Below the pieces are notes generated by a model, which was not told the origin of the DNA, searched no databases, and worked only from the letters and a program-made list of their open reading frames with translations. From an uncultured Pelagibacteraceae bacterium (GTDB lineage: Bacteria; Pseudomonadota; Alphaproteobacteria; Pelagibacterales; Pelagibacteraceae), in assembly GCA_902575835.1 (NCBI GenBank), contig CACGSX010000002.1, positions 62,001 to 126,000 on the forward strand: 64,000 nucleotides of DNA, written 5' to 3'. The position numbers and the translations under genes are program-made. Positions 23,552 to 31,830 of the stretch are shown here, piece by piece. The first letter of the stretch is position 1, and the number at the start of each line of letters is the position of its first letter.

Positions 23552-24322
23552 ATGAAAAAACTTAAAATGTTTGCATTAGCAGCAGTGGCTTTGTTTGGTC
23601 TTACTGGTGCAGCAAACGCAGCAACTGCTATGTTAGCTTCTGACGACTTCGTTGGGATTTCCTTTTGGGTAATCGCAATGGGTATGGCAGCAGCTACAGT
23701 ATTCTTCTTCATGGAAAGAAATACCGTTGCAGCAGGCTGGAAAACTTCAGTAACAGTAGCTGGTCTTGTAACTGGTGTTGCATTCATTCACTACATGTAC
23801 ATGAGAGATGTATGGGTAATGACTGGAGATTCTCCAACAGTATATAGATATATTGATTGGTTAATCACTGTACCATTACAGATGATCGAGTTTTACTTAA
23901 TTCTAGCAGCAGTTAAGAAAATCCCAGGAGCAATCTTCTGGAGATTATTAATTGGTTCGCTTGTGATGTTAATTGGTGGATACTTAGGAGAAGCAGGTTA
24001 CATCAATGCTATGCTTGGTTTCATAGTCGGTATGGCTGGATGGATCTATATCTTATATGAAGTATTCTCTGGTGAAGCTGGAAAAATTGCAGCTAAAACT
24101 GGAAACAAGCCATTAGCAACTGCATGGGGTGCTATGAGAATGATCGTAACAATCGGTTGGGCTATTTACCCATTAGGTTACATTTTTGGTTACCTAGTAG
24201 GTGGAGTAGACGCTAACTCATTGAACGTGATTTATAACTTAGCAGACTTCATCAACAAAATTGCTTTTGGTCTAGTAATCTGGTCAGCAGCAGTTTCACA
24301 AGGTGGAGCACGAGCTAGATAA
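23552..24322 (+). CDS. Proteorhodopsin, blue-absorbing type
   Basis: A light-driven proton pump: seven-helix retinal protein in the inner membrane, 256 residues, with a cleavable-looking N-terminal signal ending GAANA. Functional residues are intact and shifted by +5 from green proteorhodopsin: proton acceptor D102 (RYIDW), proton donor E113 (EFYLIL), H80 paired to the acceptor, and retinal Schiff-base K236 (FINKIAF). The spectral tuning residue is Q110 (VPLQMIE), the glutamine found in blue-absorbing proteins. The gene uses GC-richer codons than its neighbours, has a strong ribosome-binding site and its own terminator, which suggests very high expression. No retinal synthesis genes are in this window. 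Confidence 0.98.
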   Translation: MKKLKMFALAAVALFGLTGAANAATAMLASDDFVGISFWVIAMGMAAATVFFFMERNTVAAGWKTSVTVAGLVTGVAFIHYMYMRDVWVMTGDSPTVYRYIDWLITVPLQMIEFYLILAAVKKIPGAIFWRLLIGSLVMLIGGYLGEAGYINAMLGFIVGMAGWIYILYEVFSGEAGKIAAKTGNKPLATAWGAMRMIVTIGWAIYPLGYIFGYLVGGVDANSLNVIYNLADFINKIAFGLVIWSAAVSQGGARAR

Positions 24323-24344
24323 TTAGCTTTTAATATTAAAAAGA

Positions 24345-24379
24345 GGCGGGTATGTTAAAACATACCTGCCTTTTTTTTT
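24345..24379 (+). terminator. Rho-independent terminator after proteorhodopsin
   Basis: Stem arms GGCGGGTATG (24345-24354) and CATACCTGCC (24361-24370) enclose a TTAAAA loop and are followed by nine T residues. One G-U pair is in the stem. This is the clearest terminator in the window and lies between proteorhodopsin and the ferredoxin gene. Confidence 0.93.
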
Positions 24380-24458
24380 GGTCCAAAAAAATAGAAAATG
24401 CTTAATTTCAAAAATTTGCCGCAGTCGCAAATTAGTTTATAAGAATTATTTATCAAAT

Positions 24459-24782
24459 ATGGCAAAAATTAAATATATAGAATTTAATGGTACTGAACAT
24501 GAGGCGGATGTTGCAAACGGTCTTAGTGTAATGGAAGGTGCTATACAAAATGATATTCCAGGCATAGATGCAGATTGTGGAGGTGGAATGTCATGTGCAA
24601 CTTGTCATGTATATATTAATGACGATGAATGGTTCAAAAAACTCCCAGAAAAGGAAATGGGTGAAGATGATATGTTAGATCAAGCCTTTGAACCTAAATC
24701 TAATAGCAGATTAAGTTGCCAATTAATCGTTTCAGATGATTTAGATGGTTTAACTGTACATATGCCGGAGAAACAAGTTTAA
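24459..24782 (+). CDS. fdx: 2Fe-2S ferredoxin (adrenodoxin type)
   Basis: A 107-residue small electron carrier. Cluster ligands are C40, C46, C49 and C87, giving the C-x5-C-x2-C-x37-C pattern of adrenodoxin/ISC-type ferredoxins. The start at 24459 (MAKIKYIEF) is chosen because the frame extends upstream only into the proteorhodopsin terminator. Its stop is followed directly by the FNR-type reductase, so the pair is likely co-translated as an electron-transfer unit. Partners could be monooxygenases or Fe-S assembly. Confidence 0.93.
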   Translation: MAKIKYIEFNGTEHEADVANGLSVMEGAIQNDIPGIDADCGGGMSCATCHVYINDDEWFKKLPEKEMGEDDMLDQAFEPKSNSRLSCQLIVSDDLDGLTVHMPEKQV

Positions 24783-25798
24783 TGATTAAAACAGATGTAG
24801 TCATTATTGGAGCAGGACCCACAGGTTTATTCTGTGCACACCAATTAGGCATCATCGGATTAAAATGTGAAATTGTAGACAACCTAGATAAAATTGGAGG
24901 ACAATGTATTGAGCTTTATCCTGATAAACCAATTTATGATATTCCTGCAGTTCCTAAATGTACAGGAGAAGAACTTACAAATAATTTAATTGAACAAATA
25001 AAACCTTTTAATTTTAACTTTCATTTAAGTGACAGAGTTCAAGAATTAAAAAATGAAAACAATAAATGGTTAGTTAAAACATTAAATGGTAAAGAATTTG
25101 AAACACCTAATATTGTCATAGCAGGTGGCGTAGGTTCATTTGAACCAAGAAAATTCCCGACTAAGAGTGCTGAAAAGTATGACGGAAAATCAGTTTTATA
25201 CTCAATAAAAGACAAAACTATTTTTAAAGATAAATCAGTAGTTATTTTTGGAGGGGGAGATAGCGCTCTTGACTGGGCTATAGAATTATCTAATTCATCA
25301 AAAGTAACTCTTGTTCACAGAAGAGATGAGTTCAGAGGAGCTCCCGCAAGTGTTCAAAAAATAAAAGAATTAAGTGATAATAAAACTATTGATTTAATTA
25401 CTAAATATTCAATCAAAGATGTCAAAGGAAATGGCTCATTAGAAAGTGTAGAAATAAAAAGTGAAACAGGTGAAAGTAAAGTTATAAAAGCTGATTATGT
25501 CTTAGGCTTTTTTGGATTAATAATGCAATTAGGACCAATCGCAGAGTGGGGTCTAAATTTAGATAAAAAAACAATTCCAGTAAATACAGAAAATTTTGAA
25601 ACAAATAAAAAAGGAATATTTGCAATTGGGGATATCTGTACTTATCCAGGCAAATTAAAGTTAATACTTTCAGGCTTTCATGAAGGAGCTTTAGCTGCAA
25701 GGGGCTGCTTTAAATATGCAAGACCTGATGAAAAATATAGATTTGAATTTACAACTGCATCCAGCACTATCAAAGATAGATTGGGTGTAAAAGAATGA
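24782..25798 (+). CDS. Ferredoxin--NADP reductase (thioredoxin-reductase-like, type 2)
   Basis: A 338-residue flavoprotein with FAD motif IIGAGPTGLFCAHQLG, NADPH motif VVIFGGGDSALDWA, and C-terminal GIFAIGDICTYPGKLKLI. The fold is that of thioredoxin reductase, but the redox-active CxxC is absent from the NADPH domain; that argues for the YumC/TrxR-like ferredoxin reductase rather than a thioredoxin reductase. The start overlaps the ferredoxin stop by one base, which supports the ferredoxin as its partner. Older annotation of the SAR11 homologue as thioredoxin reductase is probably due to the shared fold. Confidence 0.9.
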   Translation: MIKTDVVIIGAGPTGLFCAHQLGIIGLKCEIVDNLDKIGGQCIELYPDKPIYDIPAVPKCTGEELTNNLIEQIKPFNFNFHLSDRVQELKNENNKWLVKTLNGKEFETPNIVIAGGVGSFEPRKFPTKSAEKYDGKSVLYSIKDKTIFKDKSVVIFGGGDSALDWAIELSNSSKVTLVHRRDEFRGAPASVQKIKELSDNKTIDLITKYSIKDVKGNGSLESVEIKSETGESKVIKADYVLGFFGLIMQLGPIAEWGLNLDKKTIPVNTENFETNKKGIFAIGDICTYPGKLKLILSGFHEGALAARGCFKYARPDEKYRFEFTTASSTIKDRLGVKE

Positions 25799-26418
25799 TA
25801 GAACTCTTCACTGCTGATACTCCTAATGGATGGAAAATTAGCATAATGTTAGAAGAAATTGACCTTCAATACAAATTAACAAAAGTTAATTTAAGCGGGG
25901 ATCAATTCAAGCCAGAATTTAAAAAAATAAGTCCATTTAATAAAATACCTGTAATTATAGATCATGAAAATAATAAGACCGTATTCGAGTCTGGAGTTAT
26001 ACTTATGTATTTAGGTGAGAAAAGTAAGAAACTCTATCCTGAAGCAGACAGGCTAGAGATAAACCAGTGGTTAATGGCTCAAATGGCTATTGTTGGTCCA
26101 ATGATAGGTCAACATCACCAGTTTCATTATTATCATCAAGGAAAAAGTGAGTGGGGTGAAGAAAGATACTTCAAAATTACCAGAAAGATTTATGAAGATC
26201 TTGAGGCTAGATTGGCTCAAAGTAAGTTTTTAGCAAATGATAAATACTCTATTGCTGATATTGCCACATGGTCTTGGATTGCAAGACACAAAAGACACGA
26301 TATTGGATTAAATAATTTTAAAAACTTGTCTAGGTGGTATGTTGAGATTGCTGAACGTCCAGCTGTAATAAAAGGGTTTAAAGCTCTAAATAAAGATGCT
26401 GAAATAGACTTTCCTTAA
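25795..26418 (+). CDS. Glutathione S-transferase family protein
   Basis: A 207-residue two-domain GST. The thioredoxin-like N-domain shows the substrate-loop block NKIPVIIDHE and the glutathione gamma-glutamyl contact ESGVILMYLGEK; the helical C-domain carries YSIADIATWSW. The N-terminal TADTPNGWKISIMLEE resembles the YfcG/YghU (disulfide-bond oxidoreductase) group, so disulfide chemistry is possible. It overlaps the reductase gene by 4 bases, and its stop shares the tetranucleotide TTAA with the convergent dksA stop. Confidence 0.87.
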   Translation: MIELFTADTPNGWKISIMLEEIDLQYKLTKVNLSGDQFKPEFKKISPFNKIPVIIDHENNKTVFESGVILMYLGEKSKKLYPEADRLEINQWLMAQMAIVGPMIGQHHQFHYYHQGKSEWGEERYFKITRKIYEDLEARLAQSKFLANDKYSIADIATWSWIARHKRHDIGLNNFKNLSRWYVEIAERPAVIKGFKALNKDAEIDFP

Positions 26419-26864
26419 TCGTCAGCGTAAACTTTTTCGTCTTTTTCGTGTTTTTCTTGAGCTGCAATGCAAAGAGTTGCTACTGGTCTTGCCATTAATC
26501 TTTTTAAACCAATAGGTTCACCAGTTTCTTCACAAAAACCATATGTTCCTTCCTGAATTTTCTTTAATGCACCATCTATTTTAGAAATTAATTTGATTTG
26601 TCTATTAATAGCTCTCATCTCTACATTCTTTTCAGTGTATGAACTCGCTTGATCAACTATGTCAGCTGATGCACTATTATCATCCATGGACGCTTGAAAA
26701 ATCGCTTCGTTATTAGATCTCTTTAAATCTTTTTTCCACTCCATTAATTTCATCTTAAAATATGCCAAATGTTTAGCACACATGTATTTCTCTTTTTCTT
26801 TTGGAGTATAAGTTTTTGAAATTCTTACCATACTTAGCTTTTTTGAGTTGGTGAATATATTCAT
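26415..26864 (-). CDS. dksA: DksA/TraR family RNA polymerase-binding regulator
   Basis: DksA binds the RNA polymerase secondary channel and works with ppGpp on promoters. The C-terminal finger GTYGFCEETGEPIGLKRLMARPVATLCIAAQE is clear, but only two of the four classical zinc cysteines are present (C111 and C132; T114 and A135 replace the others), like the cysteine-poor DksA forms of some bacteria. Coiled-coil tip residues DDNSASADIVDQAS are present. The start may be the ATG at 26831 (MVRISKTY), giving 138 residues; neither site has a good ribosome-binding site. Confidence 0.87.
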   Translation of the reverse strand: MNIFTNSKKLSMVRISKTYTPKEKEKYMCAKHLAYFKMKLMEWKKDLKRSNNEAIFQASMDDNSASADIVDQASSYTEKNVEMRAINRQIKLISKIDGALKKIQEGTYGFCEETGEPIGLKRLMARPVATLCIAAQEKHEKDEKVYADD

Positions 26865-26904
26865 GAATAAATGAGTGTCAAGAACGGTTTATTCATATAG
26901 ATTG

Positions 26905-28230
26905 ATGAAAATGGCCTTAAACAAAAGAAATATAAATAATATTTTTTATATTTTTGTAACGACTCACTTAATTCTATGGACAGTTGTTCCTACGATCACA
27001 AACTCAAATTTACCTTTAGATACAATTGAAGCTTTGGCTTGGGGTAGTAATTTAGATTGGGGATTTAATAAACATCCACCACTAAGTGCGTTTTTTCCAG
27101 AAGTTTTTTTTCAAATATTTGGACCACAAGATTGGGCTTATTATTTTTTAAGTCAAATTTTTGTAGTGATATCTTTTTTCATTATTTTTAAATTATCACA
27201 GGAAATTCTCAATGATGGTACTTTGAGTTTGTTATCTGTTTTTCTTATTGAAGGGATATACTTTTATAATTTCACAACTCCAGAATTTAATGTAAATGTT
27301 TGCCAATTACCTTTTTGGTGTTTGACGGTTTATTATACTTGGAAAATATATAATAGTAAAAAAATCGAGCTCTATGATTGCATCTTGTTAGGAGCCGCAG
27401 CAGCGTTTGGAATTCTATCTAAGTATCTTTTTATTTATTTATTAGTAGCAATAGATTTATTGTTTGCATATTTAATATTCATTAAAAAATCTAAAAAATT
27501 TGATTTTAAATATTTAGTTTCTTTAGAAGTATTTTTTGTAATTTTAATCCCACATATAATTTGGTTATTCAATAATGATTTTATTACTATCAAGTATGGT
27601 TTTGCTAGAGCAGGTTTAGATGAAGGACAAATAATAAATCATCTTAAATATCCATTGATATTCACATTAAAACAAATTGGTATTTTAATACCATTTTTAA
27701 TTTTAGTATGGCTACTAATAAAAAAAATTCCCAAAAAATTAAATTTAAAAGATGAAAAACTTTTATTTTTAATATTTATTAATTTAGTCCCAATTGTTCT
27801 GGTTTTTATGACAGCGCTAATAACCGGGTCAAAAATTAGAACTATGTGGATGACCCCTTTTTACTTGTTCTTTGGAACTTTATTTATTTATATTTTGAAA
27901 AATCAAATAAACATTAAGAAACTAAATTCCTTTTTAATAGGATTTGTATTTTTATTTTTATTATCTCCAATTTTGTATGGCTATGTCTCAATATCTAAGA
28001 CTGATAAAAGGACTGATTATCCTGGAAAAGATATAGCTATAAAAGTTCAAATGGCATGGCATGAACAACATGATGAACCTATTAAATATGTGCTTGGTGA
28101 TGAATGGGCAGCTGGAAATTTATCATACCACATTAATTCAAGGCCTATTTGGAAAGGCTTTGTTACAAAGGAAAAATTGAATTCATTTGAAAAATATATG
28201 TGTATTGATAAGATTTGTGTAGGTTCTTAG
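26905..28230 (+). CDS. GT39-type (ArnT/PMT-like) membrane glycosyltransferase
   Basis: An integral membrane protein with about nine to ten hydrophobic segments, of the dolichyl/polyprenyl-phosphate-sugar-dependent GT-C family. The first periplasmic loop has DTIEALAWGSNLDWGFNKHPPLSAFF, the layout of the acidic active-site loop followed by HPP seen in ArnT-like proteins. An in-frame ATG at 26875 exists, but 26905 or 26911 (MALNKRN) leaves room for a promoter next to the divergent dksA. A C-terminal soluble region follows. Its sugar donor may be made by the GT2 protein two genes downstream; the acceptor is unknown. Confidence 0.8.
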   Translation: MKMALNKRNINNIFYIFVTTHLILWTVVPTITNSNLPLDTIEALAWGSNLDWGFNKHPPLSAFFPEVFFQIFGPQDWAYYFLSQIFVVISFFIIFKLSQEILNDGTLSLLSVFLIEGIYFYNFTTPEFNVNVCQLPFWCLTVYYTWKIYNSKKIELYDCILLGAAAAFGILSKYLFIYLLVAIDLLFAYLIFIKKSKKFDFKYLVSLEVFFVILIPHIIWLFNNDFITIKYGFARAGLDEGQIINHLKYPLIFTLKQIGILIPFLILVWLLIKKIPKKLNLKDEKLLFLIFINLVPIVLVFMTALITGSKIRTMWMTPFYLFFGTLFIYILKNQINIKKLNSFLIGFVFLFLLSPILYGYVSISKTDKRTDYPGKDIAIKVQMAWHEQHDEPIKYVLGDEWAAGNLSYHINSRPIWKGFVTKEKLNSFEKYMCIDKICVGS

Positions 28231-28232
28231 TT

Positions 28233-28337
28233 ATGAAATTCAATAAAAACATACTATTCATCGTCTTTATTGTTGTAATAATAGAGTTATCTGGACATGG
28301 AATTGTAGCTTCTTTATTGAGGTTGCTTGCAAGTTAA
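28233..28337 (+). CDS. 34-residue single-span membrane microprotein
   Basis: An ATG frame 2 bases after the GT39 stop encodes MKFNKNILFIVFIVVIIELS followed by GHGIVASLLRLLAS, then TAA. It has a basic N-terminus, one hydrophobic helix (about residues 7-19) with a glutamate at its end, and an amphipathic C-terminus. The frame fills the 111-base gap exactly, ending 4 bases before the GT2 start, so spacing is that of an operon gene. Nothing similar is recognised. The role could be to support the GT39/GT2 pair in the membrane; this is inference from position only. Confidence 0.55.
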   Translation: MKFNKNILFIVFIVVIIELSGHGIVASLLRLLAS

Positions 28338-28341
28338 ATAA

Positions 28342-29211
28342 ATGAAAATTACTATTTTAACACCAGTTTATAATGACTGGAAATCAGCTTCAAAATTAAT
28401 TGAAGAAATAAATGATATTGTAAAAGATTTAGATGCTGAATTTTCTCTTGTTATAGTTAATGATGCATCAACTGAGGAAAAACCAACCTCTATTTCCAAT
28501 ACAGAAAACCTATTATCTGTTGAAATCTTGAATATTAGAAACAATCAAGGACATGGAAGATGTATTGCAACAGGACTTAAACATATATTTCAAAATAAAG
28601 AGTTTGATTGCGTAATTCCAATGGATTCAGATGGTGAAGATAGACCTGAAGAAATTAAAAATTTTCTAGAATACATAAAATATGATGAAGGAAAACCAAT
28701 TGTTGGGGAAAGAGTAAAAAGATCTGAAAATTTTATTTTTAAAATTTGTTATCATTTCCACAAAATAATCACTTACGTATTTACTGGTCACTCAATAAAA
28801 TTCGGAAATTATACTTGTCTTCCAAAGTCAACTGTTGAGAAATTAATAAACGATAAATCGACTTGGTGCAGCTTTTCGGGAGCATTGGCAAAATTAGAAA
28901 AAGATAGATCTTCATCTCCTTCAGAAAGAGGGACAAGATATTTTGGTCCTTCCAAGATGAGTTTTAAAAATTTGATTAAACATTCTTTAGCAATCATAGC
29001 TGTTTTTAAATCTACAGTTATTATTCGATCAATTTTATTTTATGCTATTTATTTAATATTAATGGCTGATTACATAAGTATTGTTACAGCTATCCCCTTA
29101 GCTCTGATTATTGCTTTTGGATTATCAGTTGTAATAGTTGGAAGAAGAGAAAATTTAGAAGAGTTAAATAATGCATTAACAAATATTGAAAGTATTGACA
29201 ATATAAAGTAA
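28342..29211 (+). CDS. GT2 family polyprenyl-phosphate glycosyltransferase-like protein
   Basis: A 289-residue GT-A enzyme. The N-terminal catalytic domain has ITILTPVYNDWKSA, VIVNDAST and the metal-binding block IPMDSDGEDRPEE. Two C-terminal membrane helices (STVIIRSILFYAIYLILM and a second after it) give the layout of DPM1/ArnC-like enzymes that load a sugar on undecaprenyl phosphate. That fits a two-step scheme with the upstream GT39 protein. The sugar cannot be told from sequence. Confidence 0.85.
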   Translation: MKITILTPVYNDWKSASKLIEEINDIVKDLDAEFSLVIVNDASTEEKPTSISNTENLLSVEILNIRNNQGHGRCIATGLKHIFQNKEFDCVIPMDSDGEDRPEEIKNFLEYIKYDEGKPIVGERVKRSENFIFKICYHFHKIITYVFTGHSIKFGNYTCLPKSTVEKLINDKSTWCSFSGALAKLEKDRSSSPSERGTRYFGPSKMSFKNLIKHSLAIIAVFKSTVIIRSILFYAIYLILMADYISIVTAIPLALIIAFGLSVVIVGRRENLEELNNALTNIESIDNIK

Positions 29212-29223
29212 TTTTTTAAGATT

Positions 29224-30132
29224 ATGAGGATATTTATAATTTTAATTTTTTTGTTAATCAGCAGCAATACTTTTGCTAAAAATAAATTTTCAGAAGTAAG
29301 AAAAGCTTTAAAGGAAGATGGATATGGAAAAGCAATTCCAGAAAAATTTCACCACTTAAATTCACCGAAAGCAATTAATCCAGTATCTGTAAGTAATTTT
29401 TCTATTATTGGAAATAAATCAATTAGGTTTGAATCTAATAATGGAGAATGTTGGCAAGAACCCAAATGGAGCGATTGTGAGAATGATAGAGAAAGAACAG
29501 AACTATATTATAAAAAAAAACCTTGGAAAAAAAATAGATGGTATAGGTTTTATATTTATCTTCCAAAAGATTATAATTCAATTGCGCCTGCGAAAATGTC
29601 CCTGATTCAATGGAAAAGACACAAACCCTCTAAAGTATTGGTCATGTTCCAACACACGCATGCAGGATTAACCTTTAATAGAAATGGAGATTCCTTTAAA
29701 GATTCTCATGTTGTTTTAAAGCCTAATGAAGAACTTCTTGGAAATTGGACAGAGATTATATTTAACACTAATTGGCATCCTAAATCTGATAAAGGTCACA
29801 TGAAAGTTTGGATTGACGGAAATTTAAAAGTAGATTTTAAAGGTGCATCAAATACTAAAAAAGGAAAAGAATTAAGTTTGAGATATGGATTGTATTCTTC
29901 ATTTATGTCTCGATTTAAAACAGTTTTTGATATTCAAACTATGCCACAAAGAGTAATTTTTTTTGATGGAGTTAAAGAAGAGACAAGTTGTGAAAAATTA
30001 ATTGACTCAGATAAATGTCAAAAATTAATGTCACAGAGTATTAATGAATACGACTTTTATTTGTATGGAAAGTACGACAAAAAACTTAAAATAAATTCAA
30101 TTATGAAACTTTCAAGTAACTCATTAAAATAA
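29224..30132 (+). CDS. Exported heparin-lyase-like polysaccharide lyase family protein
   Basis: A 302-residue protein with a signal peptide (ILIFLLISSNTFAKNK). The body has the beta-jelly-roll pattern of the heparin lyase I-like family: RTELYYKKKPWKKNRWYRFYIYLP, SLIQWKRHKP, GNWTEIIFNTNWHP with KVWIDGNLKVDFKG. The family cleaves acidic polysaccharides by beta-elimination; substrate here is unknown and catalytic residues were not confirmed. It starts 12 bases after the GT2 gene, so it may process the glycan made by the cluster. Two cysteines near the C-terminus (SCEKLIDSDKCQ) may form a periplasmic disulfide. Confidence 0.75.
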   Translation: MRIFIILIFLLISSNTFAKNKFSEVRKALKEDGYGKAIPEKFHHLNSPKAINPVSVSNFSIIGNKSIRFESNNGECWQEPKWSDCENDRERTELYYKKKPWKKNRWYRFYIYLPKDYNSIAPAKMSLIQWKRHKPSKVLVMFQHTHAGLTFNRNGDSFKDSHVVLKPNEELLGNWTEIIFNTNWHPKSDKGHMKVWIDGNLKVDFKGASNTKKGKELSLRYGLYSSFMSRFKTVFDIQTMPQRVIFFDGVKEETSCEKLIDSDKCQKLMSQSINEYDFYLYGKYDKKLKINSIMKLSSNSLK

Positions 30133-30175
30133 TTGTAGAAACTTAGTTTATCCTAAAAATCCTAGATCTTTTTAA

Positions 30176-31453
30176 TTAAGCTCTAATTGTTGGTAAACAA
30201 TAGAAATCAGCTGTATCTATCTTTGAGTTGTAATCCCTTTTCATGCTCCAAGACTTTCTAACCCCAGCACTTGCAAGACTTAATGTCGATCTTCCATACC
30301 TATAGTTTGTGTTATCAATTGATCTCATTAATCTATTAATTCTCTCGTCTTTTGCTGACGAAAATAAGTTTTCATTATTTTCAGCGTCTGCTAATCCAGT
30401 TAGCATCACTCCTGCTTTTTGATAGCGATGTCCCTTCCTAAAGATTACTTTTAAGACAGATAAAGCATTTTTTACGATCTCTATACTATTGTTAGTTGCT
30501 ATAGGAAAATCAACAGTTCTGGAGTTTGAATAAAAACCAAATTGTTTTTGAAATGGACTGGTTCTAACAAATACCATAACTGCTTTTGCAACGAGGTTTT
30601 CAGATCTTATTTTCTCTGATGCATTTAAACAATAACTAGCAACAGCTTCTTCAAGTTCTTGGAATTTTTCTATTCTTTTTCCAAATGATCTTGATACTAC
30701 ACAGCTTTTTCTTTTCGATGCAGTTTTTTCTAAATCAATACAAGGCACGCCTCTAAGTTCCATTGCGGTTCTTGAACTTAGAACATTCGAAGATTTTTTA
30801 ATCCAGGTGTTTGATTTATTTTTTAATTGTTTAGCATTATAAATTCCATTTTTTTGATAAAACTTTGTCATCTGTCTTCCAACACCCCAAACATCGTTAA
30901 TATCAATTTTTTCAAGAATAGGATCGAGATTTTCTATTCCAATTAAACTTGTAACACCTGATTGTTTTTTCTTAGCTATATGATTTGCAACCTTGCTTAA
31001 AGTTTTAGTTTTAGCTATTCCTATACTTGTTGGAATACCAGTCCACTTTAAAACTGTTTCTCTAATTTCTCTTCCAACTTGCTCTACTTCATTGTCAGAA
31101 AAATTTGATAAATCCATAAATGCTTCATCAATTGAATAAACTTCAATATCGGAGTTAAATCTTTTTAAAGTTCTCATTACTCTTCTAGATAAATCCCCAT
31201 ACAAAGAATAATTCGATGAGAATACTTGTACATCATTTTTGATAATAATATCTTTTGCTTTAAAGTAGGGTTCACCCATTTTAATTCCCAAAGCTTTTGC
31301 TTCAGTGGATCGTGAAACTATACAGCCATCATTATTAGATAAAACTACAACAGGTTTTTTCCTTATTTTTGGGTTAAATAGTCTTTCACAAGAAACATAG
31401 AAAGAATTACAGTCAACTAGTGCTAATTTTTTAGTGTACTGAATGTATGACAT
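30176..31453 (-). CDS. umuC: Error-prone DNA polymerase V subunit UmuC
   Basis: A Y-family translesion polymerase of 425 residues. Catalytic acids are D14 in ALVDCNSFYVSCE and D109/E110 in YSIDEAFMD. The HhH region (INDVWGVGRQMTKFY) and little-finger domain (RKSCVVSRSFGKRI) match UmuC, as does the C-terminal GRSTLSLASAGVRKSWSMKRD. It overlaps umuD by 23 bases, the usual umuDC arrangement, and is controlled from the LexA-type site upstream of umuD. Confidence 0.96.
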   Translation of the reverse strand: MSYIQYTKKLALVDCNSFYVSCERLFNPKIRKKPVVVLSNNDGCIVSRSTEAKALGIKMGEPYFKAKDIIIKNDVQVFSSNYSLYGDLSRRVMRTLKRFNSDIEVYSIDEAFMDLSNFSDNEVEQVGREIRETVLKWTGIPTSIGIAKTKTLSKVANHIAKKKQSGVTSLIGIENLDPILEKIDINDVWGVGRQMTKFYQKNGIYNAKQLKNKSNTWIKKSSNVLSSRTAMELRGVPCIDLEKTASKRKSCVVSRSFGKRIEKFQELEEAVASYCLNASEKIRSENLVAKAVMVFVRTSPFQKQFGFYSNSRTVDFPIATNNSIEIVKNALSVLKVIFRKGHRYQKAGVMLTGLADAENNENLFSSAKDERINRLMRSIDNTNYRYGRSTLSLASAGVRKSWSMKRDYNSKIDTADFYCLPTIRA

Positions 31454-31826
31454 AGGTGACTACTCCCCAAATAAAAATATCTTGTTCTTCATTAATTAAA
31501 ATTCGATCAGAAAATTCTTTAGATCCTGACGTTAAAAATTGTTTATCTTTTTCTTTAACTAAAGTTTTAACAACGAGTTCATCGTGAACATTTGCTATGA
31601 CAGTTGAAAAATTTTTTGGAGTTAAGCTTTTGTCTACAACTAATAAATCACCATCATTTATTCCAACATCCACCATTGATTTTCCTTGAACTCTTATGAT
31701 GAAAGTTGCTGGAACATTTTTGATTAGATGTACGTTTAAATCTATATCTTCTTCTATGTAGTCAGTTGCAGGGGAAGGAAAACCAGCTCCTGCTTTGTGT
31801 AAATAATAAGGTATTGTTAGCTTCAT
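31431..31826 (-). CDS. umuD: UmuD-like S24 self-cleaving subunit
   Basis: UmuD is activated by RecA-stimulated self-cleavage and then joins UmuC. The start at 31826 (MKLTIPYYLHKAGAGFPSPA) is chosen because a frame extending to 31877 would place the promoter and LexA box inside the gene. From this start the cleavage pair is A14-G15, the catalytic serine is S50 (GKSMVD) and the lysine is K87 (VVKTL). These spacings equal those of E. coli UmuD (24, 60, 97) exactly, shifted by ten. The length is 131 residues. Confidence 0.94.
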   Translation of the reverse strand: MKLTIPYYLHKAGAGFPSPATDYIEEDIDLNVHLIKNVPATFIIRVQGKSMVDVGINDGDLLVVDKSLTPKNFSTVIANVHDELVVKTLVKEKDKQFLTSGSKEFSDRILINEEQDIFIWGVVTYVIHSVH

Positions 31827-31830
31827 AAGT

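Noticed and set aside
23467..23787. 106-residue frame antisense to the 5' part of proteorhodopsin
   Set aside because: It mirrors the codon bias of the real gene, has no ribosome-binding site and encodes an alanine/threonine-rich sequence with no recognisable domain.
24412..24433. Small hairpin ATTTGC...GCAAAT before the ferredoxin gene
   Set aside because: Six pairs with a seven-base loop and no T-tract; could arise by chance in AT-rich DNA.
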